Shown here piece after piece: positions 1 through 7,873 of a stretch of 23,734 nucleotides of DNA (within the stretch, counting starts at the first letter, position 1; each line of letters starts with the position of its first letter). The stretch spans positions 1 to 23,734 of the forward strand of contig CAOPQH010000009.1 in assembly GCA_948505485.1 (NCBI GenBank), in the 5' to 3' direction. The translations under genes were made by a program, and so were the position numbers. The DNA comes from an uncultured Clostridia bacterium. Its GTDB lineage: Bacteria > Bacillota > Clostridia > TANB77 > CAG-508. Under the pieces are notes generated by a model. That model was not told the origin of the DNA. It ran no database searches and saw only the letters and a list, made by a program, of their open reading frames with translations.

Positions 1-65
1 TTGATGATAAAATAATTGGATATCAAAATTATAAAGAGGGCAACAAATTACAATTTGCTTATTAA
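1..65 (+). CDS. 3' end of a gene truncated by the window edge
   Basis: Reading from base 3, an open frame of 20 codons runs to a TAA at 63-65; the gene starts outside the window. The visible tail reads DDKIIGYQNYKEGNKLQFAY. It is too short to recognise a family. It lies on the same strand as everything downstream and about 65 nt before the next start, so it is probably the preceding gene of the same cluster. The open frame is short enough that it could be chance. Confidence 0.4.
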   Translation, partial: DDKIIGYQNYKEGNKLQFAY

Positions 66-131
66 ATAAAAATGTAATAATAAGACTTATTTTTATAGAA
101 ATAATAAATGTAAAAAAGAGGGGAATAATTT

Positions 132-455
132 TTGGAAGAAATACTATATTATCAAATAACACCAGAGAAATTTTTAGAAGCAGATGAGATTTTGGAGAAA
201 CTTCAAAAAATTAAGAGAGTAGAACACAGGAAAATATTATTTGGCAGATGGGAACAGACTGAAAGCTACAAAAGGATTTATGTTGATGCTAGCGAAAAGT
301 ATCACGAAATTGGATATATAGATTTAATAAGAATAAAATTTGTTGTTACAGCTCGATTTGAAGATGAAATTATTACAATAAAATTAATAGATAATGTAAG
401 CAAAAAAATTAACACTATATTAGATGAATATAGAAACTATAAATTTTATAAGTAA
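132..455 (+). CDS. Small hypothetical protein, 107 aa
   Basis: The gene starts at a TTG with a good ribosome binding site (AGAGGGG, 117-123) about 8 nt upstream; no in-frame ATG is better placed. The product is a soluble mixed-charge protein with no signal peptide or membrane segment. The middle (about residues 58-85) alternates hydrophobic and charged residues, suggesting beta strands, followed by a C-terminal helix. I do not recognise a family. A strong terminator hairpin follows at 484-517, so this gene appears to close a transcription unit that enters from the left of the window. Confidence 0.75.
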   Translation: MEEILYYQITPEKFLEADEILEKLQKIKRVEHRKILFGRWEQTESYKRIYVDASEKYHEIGYIDLIRIKFVVTARFEDEIITIKLIDNVSKKINTILDEYRNYKFYK

Positions 456-483
456 ATAGTTGGTTGAAAATCATAAGTTATAG

Positions 484-517
484 AACAGATAGTTAGTGTT
501 GCTAATTATCTGTTTTT
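484..517 (+). terminator. Intrinsic terminator after the 132-455 gene
   Basis: A 13-bp stem (484-496 with 502-514, one G-T pair) with a 5-nt loop (TGTTG) runs into a T-run (513-517). It sits 29 nt after the stop codon at 455. Confidence 0.85.
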
Positions 518-527
518 ATATTATAAT
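499..527 (+). promoter_or_regulatory. Candidate promoter for the 579 gene, overlapping a terminator
   Basis: A TTGCTA box (499-504), a 17-nt spacer and a perfect TATAAT (522-527) lie 52 nt before the ATG at 579. The -35 box is in the loop and 3' arm of the preceding terminator. The bases after the -10 (TATAATCATTTC and on) resemble those of the two promoters at 10151 and 23535. Confidence 0.55.
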
Positions 528-578
528 CATTTCAAATAATGGAAATATATAGAAAAACAATAAAGAAGGTGAGAGAAT

Positions 579-1442
579 ATGAGTAATGTATTAGAAAGAT
601 ATTACCAATTAGTTATAAAAGATAAAAAGTATTTAGAAGAATATATTTTAAGTAAATCTACAGAAAATGCAATGTTAGATTCCATAAAAAGACAAATAGA
701 AGAATTTTTTGTATGGAGAAAAGCTAATAGTTATGAGGAACTTGAAAAAATTGCACATAGTGAAGATGCAGTAGAACTATTGAGATTTAGTGATTATTAT
801 AGTGAGGAGATGTGTAATTTATTAGAGGAACATTTAAATATTGATTTTCAAGAACTAGATGAAGATAAATTTGATGATTTATTATCAGATAATAATTTAC
901 AAAAAATAGCAGAAGATAATGACACACCTAAACAATTAAAGGACTGTATAATGTTAGAAATGGAAAGTCGAGCAATTTGTAATGAAATGTATGAATATAT
1001 AATGCAAAATAAAGAAAAGAAAGAAGAACAACCAAAGTTAGACTTTAGAGAAGTAAAAAAATGTGCTATTTTTGTGCATTATAGCATCAATGATTCCAAA
1101 AGGAGCGAAGAAAAGAAGAATAGACTAATAAAATTCTGCAAAGATGTATTAGAAACTGATAATTATGAGATATTTATAGAAATAGGATCTTTCTTAAAAG
1201 ATAGAGAAATATTTGATGGTATGTTAAAAAGATTTGAAAGTGGAGAGTTTTCTCATTTAGTAGTTACAGATGTTGGTCAAATTTATAAATTAAGTTATGA
1301 CATACAAAAAGCACAAGATTTAACAAATAAAATTCAAGCATTAAATGTTACAACAATATGTGTAGATGAAAAAATGTTTATAGAGGGCAAAGAGGGATTA
1401 CTTAAAGAGATGGATGATTTAGAAGAAATAGATACTATATAA
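579..1442 (+). CDS. Protein with degenerate serine-recombinase-like C-terminal domain, 287 aa
   Basis: A GGTGAGAG ribosome binding site precedes the ATG. Residues 1 to about 155 are helical, acidic and unrecognised. Residues about 160-275 follow the fold order of a serine recombinase (resolvase) catalytic domain: an AIFVHYS strand where recombinases have Y-x-R-V-S, a helix, then EIFIEIGSFLKDREIFDGML (family: D-x-G-x-S-x-x-R-x-x-x-x-x-M-L), and HLVVTDVGQIY where recombinases have D-R-L-x-R. The serine position is kept, but the arginine next to it is histidine and the arginines of the D-R-x-x-R segment are missing. It is therefore probably not a working recombinase. I infer a binding or adaptor role. 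A 53-aa gene follows 16 nt downstream and is probably cotranscribed. The similarity was judged by eye. Confidence 0.7.
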   Translation: MSNVLERYYQLVIKDKKYLEEYILSKSTENAMLDSIKRQIEEFFVWRKANSYEELEKIAHSEDAVELLRFSDYYSEEMCNLLEEHLNIDFQELDEDKFDDLLSDNNLQKIAEDNDTPKQLKDCIMLEMESRAICNEMYEYIMQNKEKKEEQPKLDFREVKKCAIFVHYSINDSKRSEEKKNRLIKFCKDVLETDNYEIFIEIGSFLKDREIFDGMLKRFESGEFSHLVVTDVGQIYKLSYDIQKAQDLTNKIQALNVTTICVDEKMFIEGKEGLLKEMDDLEEIDTI

Positions 1443-1458
1443 GATTGGAGAATGAAAA

Positions 1459-1620
1459 ATGTACTTAACAAAGATAATTGATAGAGTTGGAAATATTGAA
1501 ATGGTAGCACAATCAATAGATGAAATGTGCAATAAAATGGATAAAGAAGGATATTCATTAGTTACTTATCAATTTTATGCTAATAATGAAAAAATAATGT
1601 TGACTTTTAAAAAGGGTTAA
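1459..1620 (+). CDS. Small DUF4177-like protein, 53 aa
   Basis: A short gene beginning MYLTKIIDRVGNIEMVAQSI and ending in LTFKKG. It has a GGAG ribosome binding site (1447-1450) 8 nt before the ATG and lies 16 nt after the previous stop. The layout of a helix, then KEGYSLVTYQF, then a strand ending in LTFKK resembles the short beta-alpha-beta-beta proteins annotated as DUF4177 (family: EGWELVS followed by LIFKR). The function of that family is unknown. It is followed by a terminator at 1661-1694. Confidence 0.65.
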   Translation: MYLTKIIDRVGNIEMVAQSIDEMCNKMDKEGYSLVTYQFYANNEKIMLTFKKG

Positions 1621-1660
1621 AGAAAAACTTTATATAAGTTTTTATATGATTAAATATGAT

Positions 1661-1694
1661 AGAAGCAAATCAAATGAGATTCGCTTCTTTTTTT
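1661..1694 (+). terminator. Intrinsic terminator just upstream of the 1713 gene
   Basis: AGAAGCAAATC (1661-1671) pairs with GATTCGCTTCT (1678-1688) with one mismatch and a 6-nt loop, followed by a run of Ts (1688-1694). The next ribosome binding site (GGAGGTG) starts 3 nt later, leaving no room for a promoter between hairpin and gene. Confidence 0.7.
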
Positions 1695-1712
1695 ATTGGA
1701 GGTGAAAATAAT

Positions 1713-2045
1713 ATGACAAGAAAAGAAATAGAAAAAATAAAAAATGAAATACCACGATTTGAGAATGGAAATCCTTGCAAATTAACAAAAGAGCAAGAAC
1801 GATTACATAGAGAACTAGACTGTAGAGAGATGATAAATAGTTGCTTATGTTATGGGCATAGTTTTATAGAATCACATTATAGCAATCCATATATCAAAGA
1901 ATTAGGAATGGAAAGAGTGCTTGAACTTTATAATGAACAAAAGGCAGATTTTGATAAAGCCAAAGTATTCCATAATGTGTATGAAGATGGTGAAGGCGTT
2001 TCTTATAATTCGATTCAATGGGAAGATGAATTTGAAATAAATTAA
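1713..2045 (+). CDS. Hypothetical protein, 110 aa
   Basis: I chose the ATG at 1713 because GGAGGTG (1698-1704) lies 8 nt upstream. An in-frame ATG at 1656 would put the first 19 codons through the terminator hairpin and is rejected. The protein is soluble. It starts with a charged helix (MTRKEIEKIKNEIPRFENG) and has a middle segment with three cysteines (DCREMINSCLCYGHSFIESH). It ends in an acidic EDEFEIN tail like its neighbours. No family is recognised. A 60-nt AT-rich gap with an AAAGGAGG site leads to ardA. Confidence 0.75.
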   Translation: MTRKEIEKIKNEIPRFENGNPCKLTKEQERLHRELDCREMINSCLCYGHSFIESHYSNPYIKELGMERVLELYNEQKADFDKAKVFHNVYEDGEGVSYNSIQWEDEFEIN

Positions 2046-2104
2046 ATTTATACTTTAAATAAAATTTTAAGAAATGTGAAAGAATTTTTAAAGGAGGAAT
2101 TATT

Positions 2105-2782
2105 ATGCAAAAAGTATTTAGTATTTTTGCTCAAAATCTTGCTTATTACAATGAAGGATATATAGCAGGAGATTGGATAGATTTACCACAATCTCCAGAA
2201 GTTATAGATAAATATTTGAAAGAAGTAGTAAAAGTTGATGATGAACACGAGGAATATGAAATTGCAGATATTGATAATATAGAACCTTTTCCATATAGTT
2301 CAATTCAATGGGCTAGTGTAAAAGATATAAATGAATTAGCAATAATATTTAGTACATTAGATAATTTTCAAAAGGAAGCTGTTTTAGCACATTTGGTTTA
2401 TGAGGAAGAAGAATACTATGGTATAGATGAATTAATAAATATTTGTTTACAAGCAGATAATATAGCTTATTATCAATATAATTTTGAAGGAATTGAGCAT
2501 TGTGAAAATTGTTCTCCAGATGTCAAAATGGGATATACAATGGCAGAAGAAATAGGACTATATTATGAACTTGAAAAATTAGGTGCTACAAATTACTTTG
2601 ATTTTGAAAAATATGGGGAAAGTTATTCATATAATCATCAGTTATTAGAAAATGGTTATTTAATACAAGGTGACTATGATATAGATTTGAATCTATATTC
2701 TAAAGAAGAAATACAAGAAAAAGTAAATCAAATTTTACAAGAGAATCTAAAAGAAAGAGAGGTAAAAGAAATTGAGATATAA
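2105..2782 (+). CDS. ardA: ArdA-like antirestriction protein, 225 aa
   Basis: ArdA proteins are elongated acidic DNA mimics that occupy type I restriction-modification enzymes, protecting a newly transferred element from cleavage. The N-terminus matches the family pattern: a strand with FAQNLAYYNEGYIAGDWIDL (residues 8-27; family: N-L-x-x-Y-N-E-G-x-L-x-G-x-W-x-x-L-P), then EEYEIADIDNIEPFPYSSIQ and a helix KDINELAIIFSTL. The whole protein is strongly acidic. At 225 aa it is longer than the usual roughly 165-185 aa; the extra part is C-terminal and ends in KEIEI. The ribosome binding site is AAGGAGG (2091-2097). The next gene overlaps its end by 11 nt. It sits among other establishment-type genes, consistent with anti-restriction on entry. 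Assignment is by motif recognition. Confidence 0.85.
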   Translation: MQKVFSIFAQNLAYYNEGYIAGDWIDLPQSPEVIDKYLKEVVKVDDEHEEYEIADIDNIEPFPYSSIQWASVKDINELAIIFSTLDNFQKEAVLAHLVYEEEEYYGIDELINICLQADNIAYYQYNFEGIEHCENCSPDVKMGYTMAEEIGLYYELEKLGATNYFDFEKYGESYSYNHQLLENGYLIQGDYDIDLNLYSKEEIQEKVNQILQENLKEREVKEIEI

Positions 2783-3644
2783 AGGAAAGATTAAAGAATT
2801 AAATCATATTGTAATATCTGATCCAACTTATGGAGAAGATGTGTGGTGTAGATATGAAAAAAATAATATAAATCAAAAAAATTGGAAAGTTGATATAGAT
2901 ATACATCAAGTTGAAGATAAATTTGAAGAAATAACTATAAAAGGTACAGAATTTTTCTTGTGTATGTATAGAAATAGCAGAGTATGTCAATTAGAAAATG
3001 AAGGTACAATAAAAACATTAAAAGGAGTCAAGATTAGTAAAACAGAAATTGGAATGGATACAGCTTGTGTTGCATTGGGAATAAATGATAAAGCAAAAGA
3101 TATTATTGAATCACAAGAAGAATGGCAACCAGAATGTTCATTAAATACTCTTACAGATGGAATGTTTGGAACAGTAAAAGAAGGAAAATTAGGAAATGAT
3201 ATTGTATTCATTTGGGTATCTGGATATTTATGTGAAGATACAGGATATTCTATGGAAGATATAATTGACTATTTACAATACCAATTAAATATTACTGGAT
3301 TAGAAAAGGATTTACAAAGACCTTATATAATAAAGCAAGAAGAAGCATTAGAAAAAATGCGAGATATAGCATTAAAGTTTAAGGAGATTACAAAAGAAGA
3401 TCCAAAACTTCTAAATTTCTTCAATAAAGATAATAGATTTTCCAATATATCATTTGCTGGAACATATTTAGCTGGCATAGCAGTTAGAAATGAACAAAGA
3501 AAAGCAGGTAATTTAGATGGAAAGATGGAAACATCTCCGTATTCAGAAAAACAAGAGAAACTTATTGAGGAACATACAAAATTACAATTAGAATTTGAAA
3601 AAACAGAAGAAGAAATTGAAAATAATATTGATATGGAGATATAG
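2772..3644 (+). CDS. Hypothetical protein, 290 aa
   Basis: The start is a TTG at 2772, inside the end of ardA, with GAGAGG about 10 nt upstream. The overlap suggests translational coupling. Residues 13-25 (VISDPTYGEDVWC) resemble the SDP-x-Y opening seen in some uncharacterised plasmid and phage proteins. The middle contains GTVKEGKLGNDIVFIWVSGY, probably beta structure. The C-terminal about 120 residues are helical and charged, with a likely coiled coil at about 255-285, and end in NNIDMEI. I cannot assign a function. It is soluble, with no signal peptide or transmembrane helix. Confidence 0.75.
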   Translation: MRYKGKIKELNHIVISDPTYGEDVWCRYEKNNINQKNWKVDIDIHQVEDKFEEITIKGTEFFLCMYRNSRVCQLENEGTIKTLKGVKISKTEIGMDTACVALGINDKAKDIIESQEEWQPECSLNTLTDGMFGTVKEGKLGNDIVFIWVSGYLCEDTGYSMEDIIDYLQYQLNITGLEKDLQRPYIIKQEEALEKMRDIALKFKEITKEDPKLLNFFNKDNRFSNISFAGTYLAGIAVRNEQRKAGNLDGKMETSPYSEKQEKLIEEHTKLQLEFEKTEEEIENNIDMEI

Positions 3645-3655
3645 GAGGGATAAAA

Positions 3656-4612
3656 ATGCACAGAGGAACAGTATTTATAATAACGAAAGATAAAGACAAT
3701 AAGTTTGAAGTTCAAAAATCTACCGAATTTAATGGTGGAATGGGATTAGGTTGTCACGGTGGAATAATATATGATATGTTAAAAGATTTCAAAGAACCAT
3801 TACTATTTGATGCAATGATTAGAGATTTTGATGATAGATATTTCAAATACGGTGATGAAGTAATGACTTACTCTCCAGATGAACAAAAAACTCCATATAT
3901 TGACAAAAATGGTAGAGAATATTTTGAATATGCTCAAACTGAAAATCAATTTAAGTTTTTCAAAGATGAAAATGGAGAATATATTTATACAAGTGATAGT
4001 AACTACATTAAGAATATGTCAGATGAGGATATAACAGTTGTATGCAGTAATGGAAATTATGTATTAAAGCCAAATCAAATTTTAATTACTGATTATAACG
4101 AGTGTATCAATAATACTAGAATGACTTTTGGAGAGAAAATAGATGATAAGATAGAAATTGACACATTAAGCACAAAAGAGTATATTCCTACTAGAAAACA
4201 GGAAATTATACTAAATAATATTATAAAAACAATGGAATCATTTAACTACAATGTTAATCTTATATATGAAAATGGAATGATTAGTGGTATGGAAATTGAA
4301 ACTTGGACCAATGGTGGAGTGGATATGATACATACCTTTTATTTTTGTGATGATTATCAAGAATTGTATGAAAAAGATAATGTAAAAAAGCAATTAAAAG
4401 AAATAGCAGATAGTTTTTCAATAGATGATGAGATTGATATGTATAGACAAGATGCAAAATATAAAAGCAATTTTTCAATTCGAGAATCATTAGAAGATTT
4501 TGAGGAATACCAAAATAGATTAAAGAATCTATCGAAGAATTTTTTAACTAAATATCACGAAATTGTCTATCAAAAATTTATGAAAAATGAAATGGAAAAG
4601 GAGATGATGTAA
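3656..4612 (+). CDS. Hypothetical mobile-element protein, 318 aa
   Basis: The gene has a GGAGGG ribosome binding site (3642-3647) before the ATG. The N-terminus MHRGTVFIITKDKDNKFEVQ is a beta hairpin and is followed by a glycine-rich segment (GGMGLGCHGGIIYDML). The C-terminal part has SFSIDDEIDMYRQDAKYK, then a helix RESLEDFEEYQNRLKNL; this S-I-D-x-E-x-x-x-Y/W pattern recurs in uncharacterised proteins of clostridial mobile elements. No catalytic motif is visible. It is 11 nt after the previous gene and 2 nt before the next, so clearly in an operon. Confidence 0.75.
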   Translation: MHRGTVFIITKDKDNKFEVQKSTEFNGGMGLGCHGGIIYDMLKDFKEPLLFDAMIRDFDDRYFKYGDEVMTYSPDEQKTPYIDKNGREYFEYAQTENQFKFFKDENGEYIYTSDSNYIKNMSDEDITVVCSNGNYVLKPNQILITDYNECINNTRMTFGEKIDDKIEIDTLSTKEYIPTRKQEIILNNIIKTMESFNYNVNLIYENGMISGMEIETWTNGGVDMIHTFYFCDDYQELYEKDNVKKQLKEIADSFSIDDEIDMYRQDAKYKSNFSIRESLEDFEEYQNRLKNLSKNFLTKYHEIVYQKFMKNEMEKEMM

Positions 4613-4614
4613 CT

Positions 4615-5364
4615 ATGAAATTGATGACAAAAGAACTAGAAAAAGAATTTGAAAAATATCCTATAGGCAGTCAAGATGGATTAGGGGGAAATGCAAAGGT
4701 TATTGTAAAATATTTTAATCCAATAGGAACAGGTACTTGGTTAATTACAGAAGGAGAAAAATTAGAAAATGGAGATTATGAAATGTTTGGATATTGTCAT
4801 TTAGGAGATGATGATATGGCAGAACTGGGGTATGTAATGTTATCAGAATTGGAAGAATTACAATTACCATTAAAAATAGAAAGAGATTTATATATGCCAA
4901 AAGATTGTAATCTTATTCAAGCAATGAAAATAACAGGAATTACACCACCATCTTATATGATGAAAAAGTATCAAGAACAAATTTATGAAAGGGTATGTAA
5001 GAAGTATGTTCCTATGAGTTCAAATCAAATACTTTTAAATGATGAAGATAAAATTATTATTGCGCTTATAAAAGATGAAAGCATAAGTAAAATAAAATCT
5101 AATGAAATAACATTAGAAAATTATAAAGAATATGCAGAAGAATTTGATTCTTTTAGTACATATAAAGAGTTATTCAAATCGTTTGAAATGAATGAAGGAA
5201 TTGAAATTGATTTAGAGGACAATAAAGAAAATTTGTATGATGAAAATGGAAAATGGACTTATGGAATATCGAAAGAAGATATTAAAGAATTACAAATATT
5301 TGGTGAAAGAATTGATATGAGTTTTTTAGAAAAGAATAATGACAATATATCTTATGAAATATAG
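4615..5364 (+). CDS. DUF2958 domain protein, 249 aa
   Basis: The first about 100 residues match the DUF2958 pattern: MTKELEKEFEKYPIGSQDG, then AKVIVKYFNPIGTGTWLITEG, FGYCHLGDDDMAELGYVMLSEL and a conserved I-E-R-D-L-Y (residues 85-90). DUF2958 proteins are common on plasmids and integrative elements, but their activity is not established. The C-terminal half (about 120-249) is an acidic extension that I do not recognise, ending in NDNISYEI. The start ATG is 2 nt after the previous stop, so translation is likely coupled. Confidence 0.78.
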   Translation: MKLMTKELEKEFEKYPIGSQDGLGGNAKVIVKYFNPIGTGTWLITEGEKLENGDYEMFGYCHLGDDDMAELGYVMLSELEELQLPLKIERDLYMPKDCNLIQAMKITGITPPSYMMKKYQEQIYERVCKKYVPMSSNQILLNDEDKIIIALIKDESISKIKSNEITLENYKEYAEEFDSFSTYKELFKSFEMNEGIEIDLEDNKENLYDENGKWTYGISKEDIKELQIFGERIDMSFLEKNNDNISYEI

Positions 5365-5381
5365 AAAAGGAGGTGTTTCTT

Positions 5382-6122
5382 ATGCCAAATTGGGTAAGAA
5401 ATGTAGTTACTGTATCAAAAGATACAATGAATAAAATAAAAGAAAAATATTTTGAAAACGGAATATTAGATTTTAATAAAATAATACCAATACCAAAAAC
5501 ATTAGAGTTGACAGAAGGCTCTATTACAGATGTTGCTATTTATTATGCTTTGTTACAAAAAAATGAAAATAAACAGTATGAAATAATTAAAGCATTAAGC
5601 AAAAAGGAAGATTATATTTACAATAATTATTGGAACAAGATAAAACACTATAAATCTAATGGTGATTTTAAAGATATTTATCAAAAGGCTAAAAAATTTA
5701 TACCAGATGAAGAAGCAAGAAAACTAAATATTACTTCTTTAGAACAATTAGGTGATACATACATAAATAATATAATCAAATATGGTAGTACCACTTGGTA
5801 CGATTGGTGTATTGAAAATTGGGGAACAAAGTGGGGAGTTTCAGAATTTTCTTGCAATGAAACAACTATGATTTTTGATACTGCCTGGGCAACTCCAGAA
5901 CCAATTTTTGAGAAAATATCAAAAGAACTGCCTAATGCTTTAATTGAAGTACAATATGCAGATGAATGTTATTCAAATTATAATAATGGAATCTTAATAC
6001 TTAAAGATGGATTAGAAGATCATAAAGAAGAATTAGATGAAGATTTTGCAGCAGAAGTTTGGAGTAAAATAATAAAAGATGAAAGAGAACAAAAGGATAT
6101 TACTGATGAAATGTTTGATTAA
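5382..6122 (+). CDS. DUF1281 / YubB-like protein, 246 aa
   Basis: I chose the ATG at 5382, 7 nt after AGGAGGTG; the upstream GTG at 5373 lies inside that ribosome binding site. The protein begins MPNWVRNVVTVSKD and has GILDFNKIIPIPKTL (residues 28-42), then a conserved core ENWGTKWGVSEF, FDTAWATPEPIFEKISKELP and EVQYADECYS. These are the landmarks of the DUF1281/Api92-like family with a ferredoxin-like fold (YubB on conjugative plasmids). The family is carried by conjugative plasmids, phages and integrative elements, but its role is unknown. Between N- and C-terminal landmarks is an insert of about 80 residues. Confidence 0.8.
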   Translation: MPNWVRNVVTVSKDTMNKIKEKYFENGILDFNKIIPIPKTLELTEGSITDVAIYYALLQKNENKQYEIIKALSKKEDYIYNNYWNKIKHYKSNGDFKDIYQKAKKFIPDEEARKLNITSLEQLGDTYINNIIKYGSTTWYDWCIENWGTKWGVSEFSCNETTMIFDTAWATPEPIFEKISKELPNALIEVQYADECYSNYNNGILILKDGLEDHKEELDEDFAAEVWSKIIKDEREQKDITDEMFD

Positions 6123-6171
6123 GCGTTTTTTACAGTAATATCTATTTTTTAAAAGAAAGGAGCGAATAAAA

Positions 6172-7065
6172 TTGAATAATGTAGAAGTTAAAGTGAATGG
6201 AAAAAATATTAAATTATATGGAAGCAATGCAGTAATTCAAAAAGAAAAAACAGTCATAGAGTATCTTAATCTAACAGGAAACGAATATGAAGATAGGTTA
6301 GTTATACAACAATGTATTGATGATAATAAATTAAAATCAAATATATCGTATGAAGGTAATACAGTATATCCTTTTGAAAAGACTGTTAAAGAATATAGAA
6401 AGTTACAGAAAAGTGGAACACTAGATAAGATGTCAACATATATGTATCACTTTTTTATGTATGCTTGTAATGATATTGCACATTACGATATAGGTGGATA
6501 TAGATGTTATTATAATAATTCGTTTAGAAGATTAGAGGATGAATTGTTATCAAATAATTGGACTTCGAGTAGGTTTACGGATAGAGATAAAATATTTAAA
6601 GAACTTAAAATAAGCCGAGAATATTTTAAAGAAAGAGATATGATAGATATTGATAAAATTTCAATAAACAAGCTAAAGTCGATTATTAAAGAATGTGGTT
6701 GGGAAGTAAATAATGATGGTAATGGATTCTGGAAATTATCTAAAAAAATAAATTATAAAACTAATTATTCATTTAATATTGACATATTAAATCATAGTAT
6801 TTCAAGAATTATGAGAGAGATAAATTATATAACAAACTCTTTTAATAAAGAAAATTATATGGAAGATATGGTAATTAAAAGACAGCAAATAGATAATCCA
6901 CCAACTATTAGCGAAATTGTATCAACTGGTAATGATATTAAATATAGTCTGAATCAACTTACATCTGATGTACTTTATAAAACTAGAGTTGCTGCTGAAG
7001 AAAAATTAAGTGTTTTAAATCAAGAAAATATAAAAAGCAATGATAATTTGAATTATGAATACTAG
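6172..7065 (+). CDS. Hypothetical protein, 297 aa
   Basis: The TTG start at 6172 has a GAAAGGAG ribosome binding site about 10 nt upstream. The protein is soluble with alternating basic and acidic segments. The N-terminus (NVEVKVNGKNIKLYGSNAVI) looks like a small beta sheet; residues about 85-120 are rich in tyrosine and aromatics (YMYHFFMYACNDIAHYDIGG). The segment KLKSIIKECGWEVNNDGNGF could be a small helix-hairpin motif. It ends in NDNLNYEY. No family is recognised. It lies 49 nt after the DUF1281 gene and 13 nt before the next start. Confidence 0.72.
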   Translation: MNNVEVKVNGKNIKLYGSNAVIQKEKTVIEYLNLTGNEYEDRLVIQQCIDDNKLKSNISYEGNTVYPFEKTVKEYRKLQKSGTLDKMSTYMYHFFMYACNDIAHYDIGGYRCYYNNSFRRLEDELLSNNWTSSRFTDRDKIFKELKISREYFKERDMIDIDKISINKLKSIIKECGWEVNNDGNGFWKLSKKINYKTNYSFNIDILNHSISRIMREINYITNSFNKENYMEDMVIKRQQIDNPPTISEIVSTGNDIKYSLNQLTSDVLYKTRVAAEEKLSVLNQENIKSNDNLNYEY

Positions 7066-7078
7066 GAGGAATACGATA

Positions 7079-7849
7079 ATGAATGAGATGGAAGAATTTT
7101 TAAATTTTGGTGCAGTAGTAAAGTTAAGGCGAAGTTATGATGATGATCTTTTTAAATTTATTGAACTTATGAAAAGTGTAGGTTTTTTGAAAGAATACGC
7201 AGAAAGTTTTGAAAAAAATTGTTGTTTCGATAAAGAATTTAATGAATTTTCAGAAAGCAAATTTTGGCATTATGTTGAAATAAATAATGGAAACAAAAAT
7301 GATACTTGTATTGAATTTCAATGGAGTAAAGGATTTACTTGGGGAGATAGAAAGGATTATTTGAATTATGATAGCGAAATGAAAATACTAAATGTTGATG
7401 AACTTATAAGAGCTTGTAATAAAGAAGAACTATTCAAGATGAATTACGAATATACAAATTTTAAGAATGAATTAGAAGATAAAGAATGTGCATCAGATTT
7501 GGATAGCTTTTTGGACTTTTATGAGTGGTCTATTACTAAATATCCAGATGGAAAATATAACATAAAAGATGAACAATGTAATACTTTTGACTTTGAAGAA
7601 AATACAACATTAGAGGGAATTATTGATAGAGTTTATTATAAAATGTTTGATTACTTTATAGATGAAGAAGATATTGAAGGTCTTATAAAAGATGGAGATT
7701 TTGACTATGTAAAAAGTAAATATGAAAGTTATATGAGAACTGGTGAAAAATTAAAATTAATAGATGAACTAAATAGACAACATTATGAAAATTGGTTTCA
7801 AGAAATTACACAAGAAAAAGATTCTATTGAAATAGACAATGATATTTAA
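7079..7849 (+). CDS. Acidic hypothetical protein, 256 aa
   Basis: I chose the ATG at 7079 because TAGGAGGA (7063-7070) lies 8 nt upstream; an ATG at 7055 would overlap the previous gene and contain that site. The protein is strongly acidic and rich in aromatic residues, with no cleavable signal or membrane helix. A middle segment (FWHYVEINNG through FQWSKGFTWGDRKDYL) looks like beta structure. It ends in SIEIDNDI. No known family is recognised. Position and composition suggest that it belongs with the ArdA/DUF1281 cluster; a DNA-mimic role is only conjecture. Confidence 0.72.
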   Translation: MNEMEEFLNFGAVVKLRRSYDDDLFKFIELMKSVGFLKEYAESFEKNCCFDKEFNEFSESKFWHYVEINNGNKNDTCIEFQWSKGFTWGDRKDYLNYDSEMKILNVDELIRACNKEELFKMNYEYTNFKNELEDKECASDLDSFLDFYEWSITKYPDGKYNIKDEQCNTFDFEENTTLEGIIDRVYYKMFDYFIDEEDIEGLIKDGDFDYVKSKYESYMRTGEKLKLIDELNRQHYENWFQEITQEKDSIEIDNDI

Positions 7850-7873
7850 TCTTATGAGAAGGGAGAAATTACA

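Noticed and set aside
1656..1712. Upstream start giving 19 extra residues for the 1713 gene
   Set aside because: It lies in a terminator hairpin; the strong GGAGGTG site fits the ATG at 1713.
3323..3715. 130-codon open frame on the - strand
   Set aside because: It lies opposite a well-supported gene with an operon position, and its low-complexity Ser/Phe/Ile composition is typical of an antisense shadow.
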